Notes: generated by a model not told the origin, from the sequence alone. 64,000 bases of DNA from Acetivibrio sp. MSJd-27 (GCF_018918095.1 NZ_JAHLPV010000005.1:55143-119142), one strand, 5' to 3'; positions 17,692-26,788 are shown, counted from the stretch's first letter. Numbers and translations are program-made.

Positions 17692-19668
17692 TTATTCTGT
17701 CATCATTTCCTTGATGATATCCGGTGCGATTTTTTGGAAATTCTCTTTTGCTTCGTCGGTCATAAGAGGCCGGTTGAGCTTTCTAAGATAAAGCACCGAA
17801 GCGATCCAGGCGTTCGTCCAGCCTGTTTCCACACACCAGGCGCCCCAGTCACGGTCGGCACTGCTGCCGAAATATTCCCACTTGTCAAAATCAAAGCTGC
17901 GCATCCAGGCACCGTCAAGATTCGGATGGCTGTCGGACTTGATCTGGATTCGGCAGAGAAATTCCGCAAGCTTGTCTTCCATGCGTTTCAGCTCCGGATC
18001 ACCGGTGGCGTCCGCCGCTTCGTGAAGACCCAGGAAAGCCCAATTTGTTGTGTAGAGCAGATCCGTGGCAGGATCTCCGTTGTTCTGCACCAGGGAAGCT
18101 TCGGTGGTGCCATATGCTTCATTGGACTGTGGGGGCGGGTAGGTACCCTTGGATACATCACCAAACATATCAAGTACAGCACCGCATTCCACCAGCTGTT
18201 TTGCCAACGCATCCGTCATCGTTTTCAGCCAGCTTCTGTGCTCCTGCGTATCTTCCACTTTTACTAAGAAAGAAAGGGGAAGGATCAGCCTTGCAATTTC
18301 AGCGGTCAGACTGTTCGTCCACTGCCAAGTATCCGGGAAGCCGTCCACTGAAATTTTCAATCCGCTTTTTGCTTTTTCCAAAAATTCTGTATAACCTGTC
18401 AGTTCATATGCCCACAGGAAGGTTGCCCAGACATAACATTGGAAGTGGGGGCGGGGAGGAAATTCCTGATCCAGATGATAATAGTACCGCCAGTCCTTTC
18501 CGTCCTTAAAATCCTCACTTGTCAGAACGGTTTCCTTAAAACCTTTGTCGTTGGAGGTCCGCAGGTTTGCCAGAATACATTTCAATATTTTTTCGTCCCA
18601 TGCGGTTTCTCCTGTCACGCTTCTGGCGCACATTGCCGCAAGAAGCGCTCTTGCATTGTCGTCCCCGTAAAAGGTCTTTTTATTTTTAAACCAGTTTAAG
18701 AAACCATATTCGGAACTGGTTTTGTCATCGATAAAAAATTCATCCGAGAAGCCGTAATTCAACAGTTCTTTGAAGATAACATCTGCCTTTGGATTATGGT
18801 TTGCAACGCTTTCCAGAGCGAATACCAAGGAACTTTCCATAATACAATCACAGCGCATCACGTTATGTACCCGCTGATGTCCGTCAAACTCAATTTTGGA
18901 CATGAAACCTTCAAAAGTGCCTACGCCGTGTTCCTCCTGGGCTACCATAAAATCCTTGAACCAGTTATAACTGCGCTTTGCCGTATCCATCTCGTAGCTT
19001 TGGGGCAGCGAATCTTCTTTTCCGTAAGTCGCGCGTACAGTCAGTTCATAGCGCAGCTGCGGACGGACATCTCCGCTGGTTAACCAGCATATAATCTCTT
19101 TCCACAAAGCAGTCCAACTTTTGGCAGGTGAAAAACGTCCGGTGACAAATTTGGAGAGACAAGTAGTGGCGATCATGACATTTTCACTTTGCTGATACAA
19201 AGCAGGATAAACCTCATCCGGCAAACCGAAAGCCAGCGTATCATATCCAGCCACTTTTCCAATCAGCAGATGGGATTTTTCTGCATTTTCAGAGGGAAGA
19301 AAAAACACATCGTTGGCCATCAGAATAGAACCGCATGGAAGATCAGCGAAGAAGCCGTCTGAGACAATTACCCGTTCCGCCACGGTAGGCGTCGGCGCGC
19401 CGAAGTTCATACCCGCAAACCGCTTCGGATACTCCACATAGAGTTTCAGCTTTTTTTCCTCCGCCTGTTTTAAGACACCGGAAGAGATTTCCGTATCCAG
19501 ATAGGGATAGGAGTCTGCCAGCACCAGGACGCCGCTGCCCATTTCGGCTTCCTGAACCAGCGTTTCGAGGCATTCGCCCCGCTTGGCATCAAATCCGCAG
19601 GAGACAAAAACCCGGTACAGATCATTGTTCTCCCGGCAACAGAATGACACCTTTGCTGCCATTTTCAT
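17692..19668 (-). CDS. Large protein resembling glycoside hydrolases: GATase-like plus alpha-barrel domain
   Basis: 658 residues, no signal peptide. The first about 150 residues (VLVLADSYPYLDTEIS; LYVEYPKRF) look like the flavodoxin/GATase-like domain found beside sugar hydrolases. From about 230 on the chain is rich in helix-pair repeats with many aromatic residues, ending RDWGAWCVETGWTNAWIASV, typical of an (alpha/alpha)6 toroid as in unsaturated glycuronyl or related hydrolases. I do not recognise a named family or catalytic pair. TAGGAGA sits 8 bases before ATG 19668. A cytoplasmic carbohydrate-processing role is an inference. Confidence 0.55.
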   Translation of the reverse strand: MKMAAKVSFCCRENNDLYRVFVSCGFDAKRGECLETLVQEAEMGSGVLVLADSYPYLDTEISSGVLKQAEEKKLKLYVEYPKRFAGMNFGAPTPTVAERVIVSDGFFADLPCGSILMANDVFFLPSENAEKSHLLIGKVAGYDTLAFGLPDEVYPALYQQSENVMIATTCLSKFVTGRFSPAKSWTALWKEIICWLTSGDVRPQLRYELTVRATYGKEDSLPQSYEMDTAKRSYNWFKDFMVAQEEHGVGTFEGFMSKIEFDGHQRVHNVMRCDCIMESSLVFALESVANHNPKADVIFKELLNYGFSDEFFIDDKTSSEYGFLNWFKNKKTFYGDDNARALLAAMCARSVTGETAWDEKILKCILANLRTSNDKGFKETVLTSEDFKDGKDWRYYYHLDQEFPPRPHFQCYVWATFLWAYELTGYTEFLEKAKSGLKISVDGFPDTWQWTNSLTAEIARLILPLSFLVKVEDTQEHRSWLKTMTDALAKQLVECGAVLDMFGDVSKGTYPPPQSNEAYGTTEASLVQNNGDPATDLLYTTNWAFLGLHEAADATGDPELKRMEDKLAEFLCRIQIKSDSHPNLDGAWMRSFDFDKWEYFGSSADRDWGAWCVETGWTNAWIASVLYLRKLNRPLMTDEAKENFQKIAPDIIKEMMTE

Positions 19669-19740
19669 TTCACATTCTCCTAACTATTTTGTTTTCAAAA
19701 AAATCCTGAGTATGAGAGAACTGAGCACAGCCTGCTTTTT

Positions 19741-19800
19741 TCAGCGGCGGGTATAATTTCCCACTGAAACAATTGCATTCAGGGCGCAGTCCCTTATTGA
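19741..19800 (+). repeat. Family B repeat fragment (core only)
   Basis: Contains the two core blocks of family B: a hairpin TCAGCGGCGGG...CCCACTGAA (19741-19769) and GGGCGCAGTCCCTTATTGA (19782-19800). Compare 10936-10995 and the reverse strand of 41558-41645. The outer blocks and terminal repeats are not recognisable. Confidence 0.6.
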
Positions 19801-19926
19801 ATTTTTCATCATTCATCTTATCATGTGCGGATATAAAATTCAAGGCATTTAAAGTGCTTTTCACATATTTTGTGGAAAAAATGAATAGGATGGGATTATA
19901 CAGGATTGGATTTGGAGGTGATTACC

Positions 19927-20184
19927 ATAGACAGGGCATCGGAAATTCAAAAAAAAGAGGTAATCAATATTTCGGATGGGCGGCGGCTGGGTTTTGTGTA
20001 TGATGTGGAGGTGGATCTGGCAACAGGAAAGATCGGCTCTATCATTGTGCCCGGCGAGACAAAAATGTTCGGTCTTTTCGGAAAATATGAGGATTATGTC
20101 ATCCCATGGAAGGAGATCAAGAAGATCGGGGATGATATCATCTTGGTTGATTTGGATAAAAAGGAGCATATTTACGAAAAATAG
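19927..20184 (+). CDS. ylmC: PRC-barrel YlmC/YmxH-family protein
   Basis: 85 residues: SEIQKKEVINISDGRRLGF then DLATGKIGSIIVPG and DDIILVDLDK form the PRC-barrel family present in all endospore formers (YlmC/YmxH); a sporulation role is known for some members. There is no ATG, GTG or TTG at the expected place. GGAGG at 19914-19918 points 8 bases on to ATA 19927, and alignment with Bacillus YlmC also puts the first residue there. Alternatives are TTG 19906 (before the site) or GTG 19918 (overlapping it). Confidence 0.8.
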   Translation: MDRASEIQKKEVINISDGRRLGFVYDVEVDLATGKIGSIIVPGETKMFGLFGKYEDYVIPWKEIKKIGDDIILVDLDKKEHIYEK

Positions 20185-20344
20185 GATTGTTTATTGTGGA
20201 AATGCACCAAAAAAAACTTCAAATTTGTATGATTTGTTAGCAGGAATTTCTTGATATCCGGCGAAATTATATATAAGGAGTTTTGGGGGCTTTCAATAGT
20301 TCTGTCTAAAATCCTATTTTTACTACTACAAGGAGGAAAAACAT

Positions 20345-22411
20345 ATGAAAGATTACAACACATCTGCAATCAGAAATATCTGTCTGATTGCACATGGCGG
20401 TACGGGCAAAACGAATTTGGTCGAAGCGATGCTTTACAATGTGAAAGCAATTGAACGTCTGGGCAAGGTTGCCGATGGAAACACCACAATGGATTTTGAC
20501 GCGGAAGAAATCAAACGGAAAAGTTCTGTAAATACTTCCATAGCAAACATTGAGTGGAATGATTGTAAGATTAATATTATAGATACTCCTGGGTATTTTG
20601 ATTTTATCGGTGAAATGATGGAGGGGAGCTCGGTCGCCGATGGAACCATCATTATGGTCAGCGGAAAGGCCGGTGTTCAGGTGGGAACGGAAAAAGCCTG
20701 GGCGCGCGCTGACAAGCATAGCATTCCAAAGATTCTGTTTATCAATGAAATAGATGAAGAAAATGTGGATTTTACCAAAGTGGTGGATCAGCTGAAGGAT
20801 ACTTTTGGGAAATCTATTGCCCCGTTCTTTATTCCGATCCGGGAAAACGGGAAAGTAATCGGGTTTATCGATGTGATACATATGGAGGCTCGGAGATATA
20901 TCCCCGGCGGAAACGATCCGATGGATATTCCTGCCGAGTACGAAAGTGAGGTTGCAAAGGTACGCGACATGTTGTTTGAAGCAGTAGCGGAAACCTCGGA
21001 AGAATTGATGGAAAAATATTTTGGCGGCGAAGAGTTTACACCCAAAGAGATTATATCAGGCGTCCGTAAAGGTGTGGATGATTGCTCTCTCGTTCCGGTT
21101 TTATTCGGATCCGCCACCCACAATATCGGTGTAAAGCGTTTGCTTGATACCTGTGTAGAGCTGTTCCCCGCGCCGAATGAGATTGCGCAGCGCCAGACTT
21201 TCAAGGCTGGCACGGATGAGGAGATTGCTCTCAAGTGTGATGAGAAAGAGCCGCCGGTTTTGTTTGTCTTCAAGACTTTGGTTGATCCTTATATCGGCAA
21301 GCTTTCCTATTTCAAAGTGCTTTCCGGTACCATAACACCGGATATTCAGCTTTATAATGTCCGGAAAGAAGAAGCGGAAAAAATAGGCAGACTGTACACT
21401 ATGGTAGGCAAGAAACAGACCGAGGTGAAAAAACTGGTTGCCGGAGATATCGGCGCAGTCACCAAAATGCCTTTTGCCAAGACAGGGGATACGCTTTGTT
21501 CACCTTCCAATAAAGTACAGGTGAAATATTTTGATTTTCCAAAACCAACCCTTTCCCTTGCTATTGTTCCAAAGGAAAAAGGCGATGAAGAAAAGATCAG
21601 CAGCGGACTTTCCAAGCTTCGTCAGGAAGATCCAACCTTTACTTTTCAGAATAACACGGAAACTCATGAGCTGGTCATCTCCGGGATGGGAGAACAGCAT
21701 TTGGATGTTATCGTGAATAAGCTTGCCAGCCGTTACGGGGTTTCCGTCACCTTAAAGGAGCCAAAAGTGGCATACCGTGAAACCATCCGCGGCAAGGCGA
21801 AAGTGGAGGGAAAACATAAAAAACAATCCGGCGGGCATGGACAGTACGGGCATGTATGGATTGAGTTTGAACCCGGAGAACAGGAAAGGCTTACTTTTGA
21901 AGAAAAAATATTCGGCGGCAGTGTACCGAAGAATTATTTCCCTGCTGTGGAAAAGGGCTTGCAGGAGTGTATCGAGCACGGTGTTCTTGCGGGATATCCC
22001 GTAGTGAACCTGAAAGCCACTCTGCTGGATGGTTCTTACCATCCGGTAGACTCTTCGGAAATGGCCTTCAAGATGGCGGCACACATCGCTTATAAAAAGG
22101 GAGTAGAGGCGGCAAAGCCTGTTTTGCTGGAGCCTATCGGTTCTTTGAAGGTTTTGGTTCCGGATTCCTATATGGGGGATGTCATCGGCGATATCAATAA
22201 GCGCCGCGGAAGAATTCTGGGTATGAATCCGATCGGAAAAGGGATACAGCAGGTCGACGCAGAGGTGCCGATGGCTGAAATGCATAAGTATGCCATAGAT
22301 CTGCGCTCCATGACCCAGGCCAGAGGATCCTTTGAATTTGAGTTTGTCCGGTACGAGGAAGCACCCGCCAATGTGGCGCAGAAGATTATAGAAGAATCGA
22401 AAAAAGATTAG
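20345..22411 (+). CDS. Elongation factor G-like GTPase (paralogue)
   Basis: 688 residues with the five-domain EF-G layout: G domain, domain II (about 300-380), III, IV (AHGGTGKT at residue 16; GGSVPKNYFPAVEKGL near 520) and V. True EF-G moves tRNA and mRNA on the ribosome, but here switch II reads DTPGYFDF, with Tyr in place of the catalytic His, and the G4 motif is NEID instead of NKxD. I take it as the EF-G-like family common in Clostridia, with an unknown ribosomal role. The canonical fusA is expected elsewhere, next to rpsL-rpsG. CAAGGAGG precedes the ATG. Confidence 0.85.
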   Translation: MKDYNTSAIRNICLIAHGGTGKTNLVEAMLYNVKAIERLGKVADGNTTMDFDAEEIKRKSSVNTSIANIEWNDCKINIIDTPGYFDFIGEMMEGSSVADGTIIMVSGKAGVQVGTEKAWARADKHSIPKILFINEIDEENVDFTKVVDQLKDTFGKSIAPFFIPIRENGKVIGFIDVIHMEARRYIPGGNDPMDIPAEYESEVAKVRDMLFEAVAETSEELMEKYFGGEEFTPKEIISGVRKGVDDCSLVPVLFGSATHNIGVKRLLDTCVELFPAPNEIAQRQTFKAGTDEEIALKCDEKEPPVLFVFKTLVDPYIGKLSYFKVLSGTITPDIQLYNVRKEEAEKIGRLYTMVGKKQTEVKKLVAGDIGAVTKMPFAKTGDTLCSPSNKVQVKYFDFPKPTLSLAIVPKEKGDEEKISSGLSKLRQEDPTFTFQNNTETHELVISGMGEQHLDVIVNKLASRYGVSVTLKEPKVAYRETIRGKAKVEGKHKKQSGGHGQYGHVWIEFEPGEQERLTFEEKIFGGSVPKNYFPAVEKGLQECIEHGVLAGYPVVNLKATLLDGSYHPVDSSEMAFKMAAHIAYKKGVEAAKPVLLEPIGSLKVLVPDSYMGDVIGDINKRRGRILGMNPIGKGIQQVDAEVPMAEMHKYAIDLRSMTQARGSFEFEFVRYEEAPANVAQKIIEESKKD

Positions 22412-22423
22412 GATAAGAAGAAT

Positions 22424-22457
22424 TCCTATGGCGGCTGAGCCGCCATAGGATATTTTT
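22424..22457 (+). terminator. Terminator after the EF-G-like gene
   Basis: Stem TCCTATGGCGGC/GCCGCCATAGGA with a TGA loop, then TATTTTT. Confidence 0.88.
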
Positions 22458-22465
22458 GTGTCAAC

Positions 22466-22501
22466 GAAAAAAGGAAGGCTCCCTTTTGCGGGGAGCCTTC
22501 C
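22466..22501 (-). terminator. Terminator of the ferritin-like gene
   Basis: Stem GGAAGGCTCCC/GGGAGCCTTCC; on the minus strand it is followed by a T-run (plus-strand AAAAAA), so it serves the gene at 22544-22990. Confidence 0.85.
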
Positions 22502-22543
22502 GGCTTCTGAGAGATATTTTCCAGGCATTCCAATCGTTCTCTT

Positions 22544-22990
22544 TTATACACTGCATTGACTGTTTCGGTAGAGATAGAGATACAGCAGGCTGTGCCGCAT
22601 TTCGTCGGAGGCAATGTCCGCCATCCGCATGGCTTGATTGATATTGGAAAGGCACCAGGCGGTCTGATGACTGCGGGCAATGGCTTCCCGTTTACGGTTA
22701 AGCGCACGGGAAAGTCCGTCACAGTAAGAAGCAGGCGGGGAAAAAGATCCTTTTTTAGGGGGTGGAAGCGTTTGTCCGGCCAGATTGAAATAGAGCTGGC
22801 GCAGCAGTTTTCCATGCGCGGTTTCCTCGTTATGAATGCCGGTTAGAATATTTTTATTCTCTTCGTCCGGGGTATTGTTTAGTAAGTACTCGTAAAGCAT
22901 TCGGTTATGATACTCCGCATATACCCCATTGCGTATTAAATTCAGGCAGTAGGGCAGGGAAGCGGCCATTTCCGGGCGGGAATTTTTCAA
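22544..22990 (-). CDS. Ferritin-like (rubrerythrin-type fold) protein
   Basis: 148 residues. Helix motifs with carboxylate/His pairs are visible: GVYAEYHNRMLYEYLL, HNEETAHGKLLRQLYF (EExxH-like) and ASDEMRHSLLYLYLYR (DExRH). This is the spacing of a four-helix di-iron ferritin-like protein, although the first helix Glu is ambiguous. Start is TTG 22990: AAAGGAGG lies 8 bases upstream, whereas the open frame to 23026 would overlap it. Oxygen- or spore-related roles are known for some relatives; none can be assigned here. Confidence 0.65.
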   Translation of the reverse strand: MKNSRPEMAASLPYCLNLIRNGVYAEYHNRMLYEYLLNNTPDEENKNILTGIHNEETAHGKLLRQLYFNLAGQTLPPPKKGSFSPPASYCDGLSRALNRKREAIARSHQTAWCLSNINQAMRMADIASDEMRHSLLYLYLYRNSQCSV

Positions 22991-23110
22991 ACAAAAGACC
23001 TCCTTTCCGGTTTTGTTCTGCCGCATTATTGCGAATGATTATTTGTTCCGTAACATTATATGCGTATTTCTGTGGTTTGTTCGTTTGGCTACCTGCGAAT
23101 GATCCAATAA

Positions 23111-23153
23111 GAGGCTGGCGCAAAACGATTTTGAATCGAATTGCGCCAGCCTC
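23111..23153. terminator. Strong hairpin downstream of argB
   Basis: Long stem GAGGCTGGCGCAA/TTGCGCCAGCCTC with an inner CGATT/AATCG. T-tails are weak on both sides, so it may be an RNA-stabilising or only partial terminator for argCB. Confidence 0.6.
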
Positions 23154-23172
23154 TTTGGCAGAAAAACAATGT

Positions 23173-24057
23173 TTAAAATTTGTGCGGTTCCTTTTCAATC
23201 ATAGTGCCGATTCCTGATTTGGTAAAGATTTCGAGCAGCAGACAGTGAGGAATCCGCCCGTCGATGATATGTACGGAACCGACTCCCTGATCCAGTGCCT
23301 CGAGACAGCCCGAAACTTTTGGAATCATGCCGCCTGTGATAACTCCCTGGCTGATTAGGTTCAAAAGTTCTTTTTTATGGCTGTAATACAGAAGCTCGCC
23401 GTTTACCTGGATTCCTTCCACATCGGTGAGCATGATCAGCTTTTCCGCATGGAGATGAGTGGCTACAGCGCTGGCTACCGTATCCGCATTGATATTGTAG
23501 CTGTGCCCGTCAGGGCCTATGCCTATCGGTGCAACGACAGGAATATACTCGTCCTGTGTCATGTGCTTCAGAATTTTGGTATTCACTTTCGTGATCTGTC
23601 CTACATAACCGATATCCTGCTGCTTTCCGTCCACTTCGGTGAAGCATTTTTCACATTCAATCAGATTTCCGTCAATGCCGCACAAGCCGACTGCGCGTCC
23701 TCCTTTCTGATTCAGAAGAGCCACAATCTCTTTGTTGGTCTTTCCTACCAACACCATTTGCGCGATCTCCATCGTCTGTTCATCGGTAACCCGCAAGCCA
23801 TTGATGAATTTGCTTTCCACACGATGTGCTTTTAAGGCGCCCGTAATATCAGGACCGCCTCCGTGTACCAGGATCGGATTTAAGCCGATATATTTTAGAA
23901 GTGTCAGGTCTTCCATAACTGCATTCTTTAACGATTCATTGATCATCGCGTTTCCGCCGTATTTGACCACGATGGTTTTGCCGGCAAAGGTTTGAATATA
24001 GGGAAGGGCCTCTATCAGTATACCTGCCTTTTTGATCAAAAGCTCCATGTCATTCAT
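23173..24057 (-). CDS. argB: Acetylglutamate kinase
   Basis: Phosphorylates N-acetylglutamate in the second step of arginine synthesis. 294 residues. The N-terminus has VVKYGGNAM (ATP-binding) and LVHGGGPDI (acetylglutamate), then TDVEGI and GGMIPKVSG near the C-terminus. AGGAG precedes ATG 24057. It follows argC by 27 bases. argJ and argD, often in the same operon, are not found here. Confidence 0.95.
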   Translation of the reverse strand: MNDMELLIKKAGILIEALPYIQTFAGKTIVVKYGGNAMINESLKNAVMEDLTLLKYIGLNPILVHGGGPDITGALKAHRVESKFINGLRVTDEQTMEIAQMVLVGKTNKEIVALLNQKGGRAVGLCGIDGNLIECEKCFTEVDGKQQDIGYVGQITKVNTKILKHMTQDEYIPVVAPIGIGPDGHSYNINADTVASAVATHLHAEKLIMLTDVEGIQVNGELLYYSHKKELLNLISQGVITGGMIPKVSGCLEALDQGVGSVHIIDGRIPHCLLLEIFTKSGIGTMIEKEPHKF

Positions 24058-24084
24058 ATTTTTACGCTCCTTCTTTTCATTCTG

Positions 24085-25125
24085 TTACAGATAAAATCCC
24101 GGGTTGGAAATACCCATTTCCTCAGGCAGGTCGAACAGCAGATTCATATTCTGGATAGCCTGACCTGCCGCGCCCTTTATCAGATTGTCAATACAGGACA
24201 CCGCGATTACCCGATTGAGCCGTTGGTCAATTTTAACGCCGATATCCACAAAATTGGATCCAGCCACGTGATTGGTTTCCGGAAGGCTTCCTTTATCATA
24301 TATCCGCACAAAGTGCTCATCCTTGTAAAATTCTTTGTACAGGGCAAGAATTTCATCCTCCGTTACTTTTCGGGACAGATTCGCATAGATGGTGGCCAAA
24401 ATTCCGCGTTTCAGGGGAATCAGATGGGGAGTGAAGGAGAGGGTGACCTCCTCGCCCGCCAGCAGAGAGCACTCTTGTTCAATCTCAGAAGTGTGGCGGT
24501 GTGTCGCGATTTTATAGGCCTTCATATTTTCTGTACATTCGCAGAAGCTGTTATCCAGTGAGGTGGAACGGCCTGCGCCGGTCACACCGGATTTGGCATC
24601 TATGATTACAGAGTCGGTTTGGATCAGCTTGTTGGCAAACAGGGGAGCACTTCCGAGGATGGAACAGGTGGTATAGCAACCCGGATTACCGATGAGCTCC
24701 GCCTTTTTGATTGCTTCCCGGTGAAGCTCACAAAGACCGTAAACCGCTTTTTTCATCAATTCTGGATTCGTATGAGGCTCCCCGTACCAAGCTTCATAAA
24801 CTTTTTCGTCATTATAGCGGAAATCGCCACTCAGATCGATAATCTTTACCCCGTATCCGTACAGGTCTGGAATAACCGTTTTAGACGCGCCGTGAGGCAA
24901 AGCGGTAAATACCACATCGCTTTCCTCTGCGATTTTTTTGGTATCCAGAGCAGTACACTCGATATCCAGTACATTTTTAAAGTTGGGATATATTTTTGAA
25001 ATTTTTTCACCGACAAAACTTTGGGAAACTAGATTTTTTATGCAGGCCTCCGGATGGGAAGCAAGCAGGCGAACCAATTCAATTCCGGCATAGCCGGTGG
25101 CGCCCAGAACAGAAACGTTTATCAT
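24085..25125 (-). CDS. argC: N-acetyl-gamma-glutamyl-phosphate reductase
   Basis: NADPH-dependent reductase, third step of arginine synthesis. 346 residues. Rossmann motif LGATGYAGIELVRLL at the start, catalytic Cys in GNPGCYTTCSIL, and HRHTSEIEQE and HLIPLKRGIL near the active site. First gene of argCB. Its promoter carries a perfect arginine-repressor operator. Confidence 0.96.
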   Translation of the reverse strand: MINVSVLGATGYAGIELVRLLASHPEACIKNLVSQSFVGEKISKIYPNFKNVLDIECTALDTKKIAEESDVVFTALPHGASKTVIPDLYGYGVKIIDLSGDFRYNDEKVYEAWYGEPHTNPELMKKAVYGLCELHREAIKKAELIGNPGCYTTCSILGSAPLFANKLIQTDSVIIDAKSGVTGAGRSTSLDNSFCECTENMKAYKIATHRHTSEIEQECSLLAGEEVTLSFTPHLIPLKRGILATIYANLSRKVTEDEILALYKEFYKDEHFVRIYDKGSLPETNHVAGSNFVDIGVKIDQRLNRVIAVSCIDNLIKGAAGQAIQNMNLLFDLPEEMGISNPGFYL

Positions 25126-25207
25126 GGTACATTCCTCCGTTCAAACATTTGGGATCGGAAGCCGATATTGTATTCGGCTTTCAAAAGCTTACTTATTTGT
25201 TTTACTA

Positions 25208-25236
25208 ATTATACATCTTAATGAATAAAAATTCAA
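25208..25236 (-). promoter_or_regulatory. argC promoter with embedded ArgR operator
   Basis: Minus strand: TTGAAT (25231-25236), 17 bases, TATAAT (25208-25213). The palindrome TGAATAAAAATTCA at 25222-25235 matches the ArgR/AhrC consensus TGAATWWWWATTCA exactly and covers the -35 box and spacer, so a bound repressor would block polymerase when arginine is plentiful. Confidence 0.9.
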
Positions 25237-25280
25237 GTATGTTCCTGTCGAAAATTACGAAAAAAAGGGTAAACAAATCA

Positions 25281-25305
25281 TGAATAATGAATAAAAAGTG
25301 TAGAA
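25281..25305. promoter_or_regulatory. Second, weaker ARG-box-like site
   Basis: Two TGAAT half sites (25281-25285 and 25288-25292) and an AATTTTTATT just downstream resemble partial ARG boxes, about 50 bases from the main operator. ArgR hexamers commonly use two sites. This also overlaps the weak -35 region of the next gene (TATAAT at 25324-25329). Confidence 0.5.
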
Positions 25306-25412
25306 TTTTTATTTTCTTTATAGTATAATATAAAAATAAACTTATAATCATCTTTTTTTAATTGCGGAGCCGCCGTGTTTTTGCAGAACTGTATCAGGAA
25401 AGGAGAAAAGCC

Positions 25413-25952
25413 ATGCCACTTGGTTTGATACATATTTATACAGGTGACGGCAAGGGAAAATCCACTGCTGCGTGCGGTCTTGCGATCCGCGCTTTCGGCG
25501 CTGGCTTGAGAGTCAAAATCGTTCGTTTTCTGAAGTCTTCACAGAGTGGAGAGTGCAAGGCGATTGCCATGCTGCGGGCAATTGACGAACGAATTGAGGT
25601 AAAATATTTCGAGACAAGCCATAAATTTTTATGGGATATGAATGAGGAAGAAAAGGAAGCGTTAAAAGAACAGGTTTTAAAAGCCTATCAATATTGCTTT
25701 CAGACGGCAAAGAAACACAGCTGTGACTTGCTCGTCATGGATGAAGCCATTGGGGCTGTACATGCCGGCTTTATCAGCGAAGAGGAACTGCTGCGGCTGA
25801 TGCAGGAAAAAAATCCTCATGTAGAACTGGTGCTGACCGGAAGAAATGCACCGGAAAGCTTGGTAGAAAAAGCGGATTATGTCTCGGAAATCCGGGCGGT
25901 GAAACATCCCTATGATCAGGGAATATCCGCCAGAGAGGGTATTGAATTTTAA
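25413..25952 (+). CDS. cobO: Cob(I)yrinic acid a,c-diamide adenosyltransferase
   Basis: 179 residues. Transfers adenosyl from ATP to the cobalt of corrinoids. The P-loop YTGDGKGKSTAACGLA, RFLKSS and LLVMDEAI are diagnostic of the CobA/CobO/BtuR family. ATG 25413 follows AAAGGAG; the frame to 25362 has no site. It stands apart from other cobalamin genes, so salvage is as likely as synthesis. The product also matches the name cobA in some organisms. Confidence 0.9.
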   Translation: MPLGLIHIYTGDGKGKSTAACGLAIRAFGAGLRVKIVRFLKSSQSGECKAIAMLRAIDERIEVKYFETSHKFLWDMNEEEKEALKEQVLKAYQYCFQTAKKHSCDLLVMDEAIGAVHAGFISEEELLRLMQEKNPHVELVLTGRNAPESLVEKADYVSEIRAVKHPYDQGISAREGIEF

Positions 25953-25971
25953 GAGAGAATGGAGTAGGAGA

Positions 25972-26745
25972 ATGGGGATTTTCAGTTTTAATCAAGGTAG
26001 TTACAGCAAGGCGGGGAAAGGTGTTGAAAAAGACGCAAAAACACTGGTTCGTCCTCTGCTGTTTTTTACAGAATACTTTGGAAAATATGGAAAGATACTG
26101 CTTGCCAATGTTCTTTATCTGGTTTTATGCATTCCAGTAATCACGATCGGTCCCGCTACTGCGGGATATACCTATGTGCTTAAGACTTTGGAAAGCGGAA
26201 AACATTCCTTTGTGGCCTCCGACTTTTTTGAGCATTTCAGAAAGAATCTGCTGCAGGGGTTTCTGATGTCGCTGATTAATTTGCTGGTAGGCTATTCGAT
26301 GTTTTTGGTTATTGCGAATTTTAATGTGAAAGAGCTCGCGCATCTGCAAAATTTTTTCATGCCGCTTTTGGTGATTTCCATCCTGACGGCGATTATGAAT
26401 TTTTATATCTGGCCCATGATGGTGACTTACGATCTTTCTTTTCCGGCACTTCTGAAAAATGGCTTTCTTTTCGCATTGATCCGCCTACCGATGAATCTTC
26501 TTATTTTTGTGGCGTTTTTGCTTGTCCTGGCGATTGTATTTGCTGTTGTTTACTTCCTGAGTGCACTTCTGTCTGCGATGTTTGGGTTGACTGGAATAGA
26601 TCCTAGAGTGTTTGCTGTTTTCGGCGTGATAGCAGCGGTGTTTATCGGCACTTCCATGCCTGCCTTTCTGTCGGTTTTTTCCGTGATGCCAACGATCCGA
26701 AAAAATATGGAAGGGGCGGATAAAAAGCCGGAGGAAGAAAAATAG
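25972..26745 (+). CDS. YesL-like DUF624 membrane protein
   Basis: 257 residues with five to six hydrophobic segments and the family motifs LVLCIPVITIGPATAGYTY and HSFVASDFFEHFRKN. DUF624/YesL proteins are often encoded with sugar ABC transporters and polysaccharide-use genes in Firmicutes; their function is unknown. The ATG at 25972 is preceded by GGAGTAGGAG. It follows the adenosyltransferase by 19 bases, but no functional link is evident. Its nearness to the LacI-controlled locus is suggestive only. Confidence 0.75.
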   Translation: MGIFSFNQGSYSKAGKGVEKDAKTLVRPLLFFTEYFGKYGKILLANVLYLVLCIPVITIGPATAGYTYVLKTLESGKHSFVASDFFEHFRKNLLQGFLMSLINLLVGYSMFLVIANFNVKELAHLQNFFMPLLVISILTAIMNFYIWPMMVTYDLSFPALLKNGFLFALIRLPMNLLIFVAFLLVLAIVFAVVYFLSALLSAMFGLTGIDPRVFAVFGVIAAVFIGTSMPAFLSVFSVMPTIRKNMEGADKKPEEEK

Positions 26746-26788
26746 GAATGAAAAGCAAGCTGTTTCTATTATGAAAATACGGGACGAG

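Noticed and set aside
20251..20277. TTGATA ... TATAAG as a promoter for the EF-G-like gene
   Set aside because: The spacer is only 15 bases and the -10 is poor; not strong enough to list.
20306..20881. 191-codon minus-strand frame
   Set aside because: Antisense to the EF-G-like gene, which is unambiguous.
25301..25329. TAGAAT-17-TATAAT as promoter of the cobalamin adenosyltransferase gene
   Set aside because: The -10 is good but the -35 is poor; mentioned only with the second ARG-like site.
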